From Myxococcales bacterium (GTDB taxonomy: Bacteria; Myxococcota_A; Bradymonadia; UBA4248), in assembly GCA_004554395.1 (NCBI GenBank), contig SFMP01000172.1, positions 1 through 21,431 on the forward strand: 21,431 nucleotides of DNA, written 5' to 3'. The translations under genes and the position numbers were made by a program. Below are positions 15,849-21,431 of this stretch, one piece after another; positions within the stretch are counted from its first letter, which is position 1, and the number at the start of each line of letters is the position of its first letter. The notes below the pieces were generated by a model that ran no database searches, was not told where the DNA came from, and saw only the letters and a program-made list of their open reading frames with translations.

Positions 15849-15870
15849 ACCGTCGCAAAAAGCGATCGGT
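15849..15870 (+). terminator. Possible weak terminator after the hypothetical gene
   Basis: ACCGTCGC-AAAAA-GCGATCGGT forms an 8-bp stem with one bulged T, 9 bp after the stop at 15840. There is no U-tract behind it. The rest of 15841-15993 shows no further gene. Confidence 0.35.
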
Positions 15871-15993
15871 TGCAATTGGACAATTTACAAATCGTCGATA
15901 ACAGAGTATCGGTGTATGGTCACTTGTGCGGTTGCCTTTCGCTCGGGTAGGGAGGCGCGGCGTGTAAACATAGCCCGGATAAGGAAATTGAAG

Positions 15994-17223
15994 ATGGTTT
16001 GTGTGCGTTCATTTTGTGCCATTCATCCGCGAAAAGATATGGTGGAAGCCGTCTCGGCTTTGCCATACGACGTCATGAATACCGAGGAAGCGCGGGCAAT
16101 GGTCGAGGGGAAGCCGTGGTCGTTTTTGCGCATTTCGCGCCCAGAAGTCGAGTTTGATCGATCACACGACCCAGCCGGCGATGAGGTGTATGCGCGTTCA
16201 CGCGAAAACCTTGCCAAATTTATAAAAGAAGGCGTGATGGAGACAGATGCCGAGCCGCAGGTCTACATTTATCGCCAGATCATGGGCGATCACGTGCAAA
16301 CAGGCGTCGTCGCCTGTGCCCATATCGACGATTACATCGAAAACCGCATCAAAAAGCACGAATTTACGCGCAAAGACAAAGAAGACGACCGCACGCGACA
16401 CGTCAAAGAAACCGATGCACATACCGGACCGGTTTTCTTAGCGTATCGCGACGATGCAGCTATCGACGCCCTTGTGGCGGCTGACACAAAGGGTGCAACG
16501 CTCTATGACTTCGTAACCGAAGACGGAATACGGCATATCGTATGGCGTTCGTCGACGCCAAAAGCGTATGAAGATGCGTTTGAAAAAGTGGAAGCTTGTT
16601 ATATTGCCGATGGACATCATCGCGCAGCGAGTGCCGTTCGAGCGGGTGCAGAATGCCGGGCGGAGGCGGCAGATCCGAAAGCCGATGCGCCATATTGCCA
16701 TTTCCTGGCAGTCTTTTTCCCCGCCGATCAGCTCAAGATCATGCCGTATAATCGCGTGCTCAAAGACGATAAGAATCGCACCGATGCAGAAATACTCGAT
16801 GCATTGTCGAAAGTTGGCAAAATCGAAAAGACGACGCTTAAAACGCCAGAATGCCCTGGTACGTATTGCATCTATCTCGGCAAACAATGGTATTTGCTCA
16901 CGATCGACCCAGCGACGATCGATAAAGATGATCCCGTTGCATCGCTCGACGTCGATTTGTTACAAAAACGCGTCCTTTCGCCGATATTCGACATACAAGA
17001 TCCGCGTACCGATAAAAGGATTGATTTCGTGGGCGGTATCAGAGGCACGGAAGAGCTCGAACGGCGCGTTGATTCGGGCGAAATGCGGCTTGCCGTATCG
17101 ATGTATCCGACGCAGATCCATCAGATCTTTGCCGTTTCGGATGGTGGTGGGGTGATGCCGCCTAAATCGACTTGGTTTGAACCCAAATTGAGAAGTGGGT
17201 TGTTTGTGCATGCTTTGCATTAG
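15994..17223 (+). CDS. DUF1015 family protein
   Basis: About 409 aa, the usual length for the family. The N-terminus MVCVRSFCAIHP...SALPYDVMNTEEA matches the DUF1015 opening (F.A..P...v...PYDV). YIADGHHRAAS with DGHHR at 206-210 is the family's best-kept motif, and the C-terminal MPPKSTWFEPKLRSGLFV is the standard ending. ATG 15994 is chosen because the homologous part starts there and AAGG lies nine bases upstream; the frame is open from 15916, but that stretch lacks family character. Soluble, no signal peptide. Members are uncharacterised; they often sit beside serine-biosynthesis genes in other bacteria, which is not the case here. It ends the co-directional block and is convergent with pilY1. 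Confidence 0.92.
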   Translation: MVCVRSFCAIHPRKDMVEAVSALPYDVMNTEEARAMVEGKPWSFLRISRPEVEFDRSHDPAGDEVYARSRENLAKFIKEGVMETDAEPQVYIYRQIMGDHVQTGVVACAHIDDYIENRIKKHEFTRKDKEDDRTRHVKETDAHTGPVFLAYRDDAAIDALVAADTKGATLYDFVTEDGIRHIVWRSSTPKAYEDAFEKVEACYIADGHHRAASAVRAGAECRAEAADPKADAPYCHFLAVFFPADQLKIMPYNRVLKDDKNRTDAEILDALSKVGKIEKTTLKTPECPGTYCIYLGKQWYLLTIDPATIDKDDPVASLDVDLLQKRVLSPIFDIQDPRTDKRIDFVGGIRGTEELERRVDSGEMRLAVSMYPTQIHQIFAVSDGGGVMPPKSTWFEPKLRSGLFVHALH

Positions 17224-17238
17224 TATCTTTGCAGCACT

Positions 17239-17260
17239 GCGCGGGCGTCCGTGCCCGCGC
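17239..17260. terminator. GC-rich hairpin after the DUF1015 gene
   Basis: GCGCGGGC-GTCCGT-GCCCGCGC is a perfect 8-bp all-GC stem with a 6-nt loop, 15 bp after the DUF1015 stop. The downstream plus strand reads AATACTCTTC, so the U-tract is poor. A bidirectional terminator is possible in this convergent region. Confidence 0.6.
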
Positions 17261-17330
17261 AATACTCTTCGCTCTTAGATTATTGGCTGTGTATAGCTTT
17301 GATGAAGAGATTTCGATAGAGCGATATTGG

Positions 17331-17407
17331 CGGCAAAACGGGCTCGTCGAGCCCGCTTTGCCGTAAAATCCAAGATTGCTATGCGCCGCCTTTGGCGTGC
17401 GCATAGC
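17331..17407 (-). terminator. Two long hairpins downstream of pilY1
   Basis: Hairpin A (17331-17363) pairs CGGCAAAACGGGCTC with GAGCCCGCTTTGCCG around a GTC loop: 15 positions with one mismatch. In plus-strand RNA that mismatch is A-C; in minus-strand RNA it is a G-U wobble, so the structure fits the pilY1 transcript. Hairpin B (17378-17407) pairs GCTATGCGC-CGCC with GGCG-TGCGCATAGC around TTT, 13 bp with one bulge. They lie 13-90 bp after the pilY1 stop and are likely 3'-end terminators or stabilisers. Confidence 0.65.
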
Positions 17408-17419
17408 GGGTTGATGGGA

Positions 17420-20400
17420 CTACTCATAGACCGAAGCCCATTTGATTCGGTTGCTTTGCGCTTGGATGCCGGCGAGGTTGAGTCCAAAGGCGTTGAGCGA
17501 CGTATTTTTGCTGGCGAAGTTATCGGCGCTCGATTTGTCGAAGCCGTTGACGCCGTTGGGGATGCCCGTTTGGGCGATGAGTTGTGGCGCAGCGAATTTG
17601 CCATTGTTTTTGTTGCCGCAATAGAGTTGGTTGGTGATTTGTAGCCCGTAGATCTTCGTGCCCATGTCGAGCTTATAGAACGAGACTTCGCCATTTTGGA
17701 ATCGGATGAGGTTTTCGTCTTTGGCGGCTTCGTTGTTCTGAACGTCGTTGGGATTGAGTGCGTCGTGGTGCTTTATTTTTTCGTCGCGGACGGCGTAAAT
17801 TGCCGCCTTTCCGTAGTGGCAAATCGTATCGGTTGGGTTTTTCTCGCTGGCGATATAGGTTGGGAAATAGGTGTCGAAGTTGTAGATGATGGGAGCGCCC
17901 GTCATCTTTTGACGTGGGTCGAGTTTATCGCCTAGTACATCTTTTTCGCCGGGTTGTATGATGACGGGATCGTGTGTTGTGATGCGCATCGTTTGCACTT
18001 TGTCATGTTTGCGATCTGCTTTGCTTTTGATCGTTTGGATGTCGGTCCAATCATCTTGTTCTTTGTTGAGGTTGAAGAGGATGAGTTTAGATTTCGTTTG
18101 AGCATTGTCTAAATTGAAACCATAGACTGAACCGTTTTGAGTCGGGTCTGGGACGTCGTAGAAGATGCCGACGTAGTTGTGATCGGTGGGTTGAATATTG
18201 AGATTGTCGTTTGACCCGGTGCCAATGGCGACTTGTATGACGGCTCGATTGCCGTTCATGTGATGGAGAGCAACGGCAGGTTTGTGCGTGATTTGCTCGA
18301 AATTAAAATCTTTGAGCTCATCGAATTCTTTTGGATCGAATGCTGGGAGTTCGTATACGATTTTACCCTCTGTCGCCGTGTCTTGGCTCGCCCAATTGGC
18401 GACGTCGCCGCGCATGTTGATGCGATAGACGGCGCCTTTGCTATCGCCGAAGTAGATGTGTTGGACGGGCTTACCGAATGTATTGGGGAAAACGGCGGGC
18501 TCGCCGGTAATTTCGTGTTTGAAATAGAAAGTTTTGACGAGTAAGTCTTCGGCTTTTTCGGGGAAGATCCGCACGACGTACATGACGCGCCCGATTTGGT
18601 TATCGTTTGCGCTCTCGGTCGACGTCTGTTTGTCTTTTTCGGAGGCGATGGAATCGCTTAGCCCGCCCGAAAGGATGGCGATGGGCTCGAGTTTATCACC
18701 GATGAGCGCCGTTGTGATGATAGGTTGCGCATAGGTCTTGCCGAGCAATTGGAACGGATAATAGTCGGGATCGGTCTTGGTGCGGGCGTCGTTATCGACG
18801 ATTTGCGATTTGGTGATGTGGCTTGGAGGATTTGCAAAATCTGATTTCGACGTCGACGGAGTGCTGGTTGAGTCTTTGCCGATTTGCCAGGTTGGATCGA
18901 TTTCCCATAAGACTTTTGGCTTGGCAGGGTTTGTAATATCGAGGGCGTAGTAGCCGCGAGCGCCGTCGCGGAAGCCGCCGACGGCGACTGTGCGGTAGCG
19001 GAGCGGAGCAGAATCGGATTTGGTAGGATCGGAAAGATCTTTGTATTTGTCGGTATACCAATCGGGTGCACGGACGTCGAGGACGGCAGGCGATGCGTTG
19101 ACATTGGACGAGAGCCCCGACGTGGCGACTTGGCGGATCTTTGGCATGATCGCCTTGGGAATGAAGCCCCAGAGCTCGTCGCCTTCGGCGATGTCGCGAT
19201 CGAGTTTATTGGCAGGCGTGATGCTTTCGTCGATGGCATATAAACCAGAGCCCGAATTATACTTTTCATCATTGTTTTTTCCAATGATGAAATTGTGTAG
19301 CATACCATCGTTTGCGCCGACGAGGAGTTGCGTGTCGCGATTCCAATATTTATTTTGGAACAATCGATAGGCGGCATCTTTATATGATTTATTGGGCGGT
19401 TCGACGACGACGGGCGTTGCATATTCGATGACTCCGAGGCGCTGCGATGCGATATAACTTCGGATGTCGCATTCGTGAACGATGCCAGGGATGCATTTGC
19501 CGTTGTGACACACCGAGCCATCTGTGCAGTTTTTGTGCGTCGAGCAGTTCACTGTGCCACTAATTTCACTGACTTTTGAACTTTCTGCACAACGCCCTTG
19601 CACACATAGATACGATTTTTTCCCCGATTCATCGATGCCGCAGTCGACGTCGGTGAAGCATTCGAATGGGGTGATCATGTAGTTAGAAGTTTTGGCGTCG
19701 TCGGTTGCCGAGGCGCTCTCGAAGGCGAGTGACGATTTGCAAGCATCGGCTGTCGATTCGGTGATGAAGTGGTAATCTTCGCCACTATTACCGCCTTTGA
19801 TAGTGCCGATATGGACATTGTATTGTGGCGTATTGCCAGTGTGATCGTCGGTTAGTTTGTCGTCGAGTTTGGCATTGTCGGGGTAGATGGCGTCGCGTTG
19901 CTCGTGGTAGTCGCCAGCAAAGATGACGCGATGTTGCATGCACGTATTCTCGTCGCCATTGAGTGCGCATGGATTAGATGGATGAGCTTTCCCCGTGCGA
20001 TTATCGGCGTCGGATGTATTGCACTTGATGATATCGCAATCGAGACGTTGTGAAATGTTGGAGACGTATTCTTTGTTTGATTTTTCAACAAATTTTGCTT
20101 CATCTGGATTGCACACGAATGTCGATCGTTCGAGTAGGGTTTCGCGGCGGTTGCCAAATTCGACGGTATAGCCCGAATAGATGTTGCTGAAACCGTTTTG
20201 GTAGACGCCTTTGTTGATCGATGACAAGTAGCCAACGGATGTCGTGGTGACGGCGGGCGTTTTGGATACGGTGCCGCGGAGGGATTCGGAGACGGCGTTG
20301 ACGATAGCTTGGCGGAGGGCGTTTTTTGAGACGGCACTGTAGAAGCAGAGCTTGTTATGATCTTTGTTGTATCCTTTGACGAAATCATTGAAAGCGGCTT

Positions 20401-21431
20401 CGCCAGCATCGCTTGGATCGATGATATTGTTGTGTTCGTCGCGGCACGTGCCACCTCTCCAAGCGGCTTTGCTCAAGCGCCATGCCGCCGAATTTTCAAT
20501 CGATGGGTCGACTTTTGACGGATCGAATTCGTTGGAGTAACCGATGACGAAGACTTTGATGCCATGTTCGTAGAGGTGGGCAGCGTCGTACCAGATATCG
20601 GTCGAGTGACCATATTGATGTTCGGGAGTGGCGTCGGATTTTCGATTGGCGTCTTGGATGCCCGATCCGTTAGGGTCGCCGTCGGAGATGAGGATGACGG
20701 ATTTTTGACGCCCCCGGCAATTGAATTTGTCGTTGCGCACGACTTTGCCGTCTTTGAAGTGATGGGTTAGACCTTGATCGATACCGATGCCAGAATCGCC
20801 TCCAAACATGTAGTAGATATCGGCGAGTGCTTCGCCGAGCGGCGTGGCTGCTGTGCCCATATAGGTGCGTGCGATTTGGATGAGTCGCTCGTTGTTGGCT
20901 GTGATGTCGACTTCTTTGTCGGAAGGCTCGGGGTAGACGAGTGGGGCATCGGCATCTTTTTGCATCGACCAGATGCCCTTGTCGTAGGTGCAATCTAAGT
21001 TCTTTTTGTAGTCGAGCCCCGTGAGATCGAGGCCGTATTTGATTTGATTCGATGAATTGCCATAGGTTTGGATGGAATCGGTATAGCCGTAGATGTATTT
21101 GGGTTTGCCGGCGTTGCGGAAGTCTTGAGAATAAAGAAAGCTATCGTTGGAAAGGTGTTTGGATGGTGTATACCCGTTATAACCATTATCTTTTCCAACG
21201 AGTAAGTCATTACCGCTAGAGAGAATTTTGAAATAACCGACTGTATTTTCAGGAGTACGAATATATTGCATCGTAACTACAGGAAAACGACAACTCTCAG
21301 TATTGCCGCAACCTCCCGATATTGTGTCATTATACGTAAAAGTATCACTAACCGTACAGCCGTGTTCGTTAATATAAGCAATTTCAACTTGAAATCCATG
21401 ATCTGTACGACAACCAGAGAATGGTTGAACA
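17420..21431 (-). CDS. pilY1: PilY1/PilC-like protein (type IV pilus-associated), 5' end beyond the window
   Basis: Partial: the frame stays open from the stop at 17420 to the right edge (about 1336 codons), so the ATG at 21271 is internal and the N-terminus, with any signal peptide, lies outside. Visible parts: the second half of a von Willebrand A domain (about 20950-20500, with TAATPLGEALADIYYM and VILISDGDPNG); a Cys-rich segment (about 19465-19660, ten or so Cys, CSTHKNCTDGSVCHNGKCIPG-like); then the PilC-type beta-propeller (about 19430 to 17430) with LLVGANDGMLHNF, ELWGFIPKAIMPKI, RGYYALDIT and YFGDSKGAVYRINM. PilY1 proteins sit in the outer membrane or at the pilus tip and support pilus assembly, adhesion and surface sensing. 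The Cys-rich motif is typical of secreted deltaproteobacterial proteins. No other pilus gene is in the window. Confidence 0.9.
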   Translation of the reverse strand, partial: VQPFSGCRTDHGFQVEIAYINEHGCTVSDTFTYNDTISGGCGNTESCRFPVVTMQYIRTPENTVGYFKILSSGNDLLVGKDNGYNGYTPSKHLSNDSFLYSQDFRNAGKPKYIYGYTDSIQTYGNSSNQIKYGLDLTGLDYKKNLDCTYDKGIWSMQKDADAPLVYPEPSDKEVDITANNERLIQIARTYMGTAATPLGEALADIYYMFGGDSGIGIDQGLTHHFKDGKVVRNDKFNCRGRQKSVILISDGDPNGSGIQDANRKSDATPEHQYGHSTDIWYDAAHLYEHGIKVFVIGYSNEFDPSKVDPSIENSAAWRLSKAAWRGGTCRDEHNNIIDPSDAGEAAFNDFVKGYNKDHNKLCFYSAVSKNALRQAIVNAVSESLRGTVSKTPAVTTTSVGYLSSINKGVYQNGFSNIYSGYTVEFGNRRETLLERSTFVCNPDEAKFVEKSNKEYVSNISQRLDCDIIKCNTSDADNRTGKAHPSNPCALNGDENTCMQHRVIFAGDYHEQRDAIYPDNAKLDDKLTDDHTGNTPQYNVHIGTIKGGNSGEDYHFITESTADACKSSLAFESASATDDAKTSNYMITPFECFTDVDCGIDESGKKSYLCVQGRCAESSKVSEISGTVNCSTHKNCTDGSVCHNGKCIPGIVHECDIRSYIASQRLGVIEYATPVVVEPPNKSYKDAAYRLFQNKYWNRDTQLLVGANDGMLHNFIIGKNNDEKYNSGSGLYAIDESITPANKLDRDIAEGDELWGFIPKAIMPKIRQVATSGLSSNVNASPAVLDVRAPDWYTDKYKDLSDPTKSDSAPLRYRTVAVGGFRDGARGYYALDITNPAKPKVLWEIDPTWQIGKDSTSTPSTSKSDFANPPSHITKSQIVDNDARTKTDPDYYPFQLLGKTYAQPIITTALIGDKLEPIAILSGGLSDSIASEKDKQTSTESANDNQIGRVMYVVRIFPEKAEDLLVKTFYFKHEITGEPAVFPNTFGKPVQHIYFGDSKGAVYRINMRGDVANWASQDTATEGKIVYELPAFDPKEFDELKDFNFEQITHKPAVALHHMNGNRAVIQVAIGTGSNDNLNIQPTDHNYVGIFYDVPDPTQNGSVYGFNLDNAQTKSKLILFNLNKEQDDWTDIQTIKSKADRKHDKVQTMRITTHDPVIIQPGEKDVLGDKLDPRQKMTGAPIIYNFDTYFPTYIASEKNPTDTICHYGKAAIYAVRDEKIKHHDALNPNDVQNNEAAKDENLIRFQNGEVSFYKLDMGTKIYGLQITNQLYCGNKNNGKFAAPQLIAQTGIPNGVNGFDKSSADNFASKNTSLNAFGLNLAGIQAQSNRIKWASVYE

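Noticed and set aside
21269..21271. ATG at 21271 as the true start of pilY1
   Set aside because: The frame continues open to the window edge with plausible protein sequence, and the vWA domain would be incomplete.

Overview
The window looks like chromosome from a member of the former Deltaproteobacteria, most likely Myxococcota or a relative. This is inferred from style, not from a marker gene. It carries two Hanks-type Ser/Thr kinases (one fused to a STAND ATPase and TPRs), an FHA/coiled-coil protein, a DUF4124 lytic transglycosylase, and a PilY1-like protein with a Cys-rich insert. GC is moderate. No tRNA, rRNA, transposase, phage gene or CRISPR array is visible.

Layout. 1-163: tandem 44/45-bp hairpin-forming repeats, cut by the left edge. 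173-2212 (-): an EF-G, probably a specialised paralogue. 2544-3984 (-): a degenerate receiver protein and a Ser/Thr kinase whose start overlaps the receiver's stop. 3985-4516: divergent intergenic region with a cluster of structured repeats. 4517-5449 (+): a secreted PDZ protein, convergent with a lytic transglycosylase at 5625-6380 (-), with three tandem GC-rich hairpins between them. 6381-6676: divergent spacer with a two-copy repeat.

6677-17223 (+): a co-directional block of seven genes: kinase-STAND-TPR, FHA-coiled-coil, Ycf46-type AAA ATPase, Ycf35 (DUF1257), DUF2997, an unrecognised acidic protein and a DUF1015 protein. The Ycf46-Ycf35-DUF2997 trio is known mainly from cyanobacteria and plastids, and its placement beside a phospho-signalling pair is the most interesting coding feature here. 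17420-21431 (-): a PilY1-like protein whose 5' end lies beyond the right edge, convergent with the DUF1015 gene.

A second theme is non-coding. At least six intergenic regions hold hairpins, several of them in 2-4 local tandem copies. The repeat sequence is private to each locus. In some copies the stem changes on both arms at once or keeps pairing by G-U wobble on one RNA strand only, which points to selection on RNA structure (terminators, attenuators or 3'-end stabilisers).
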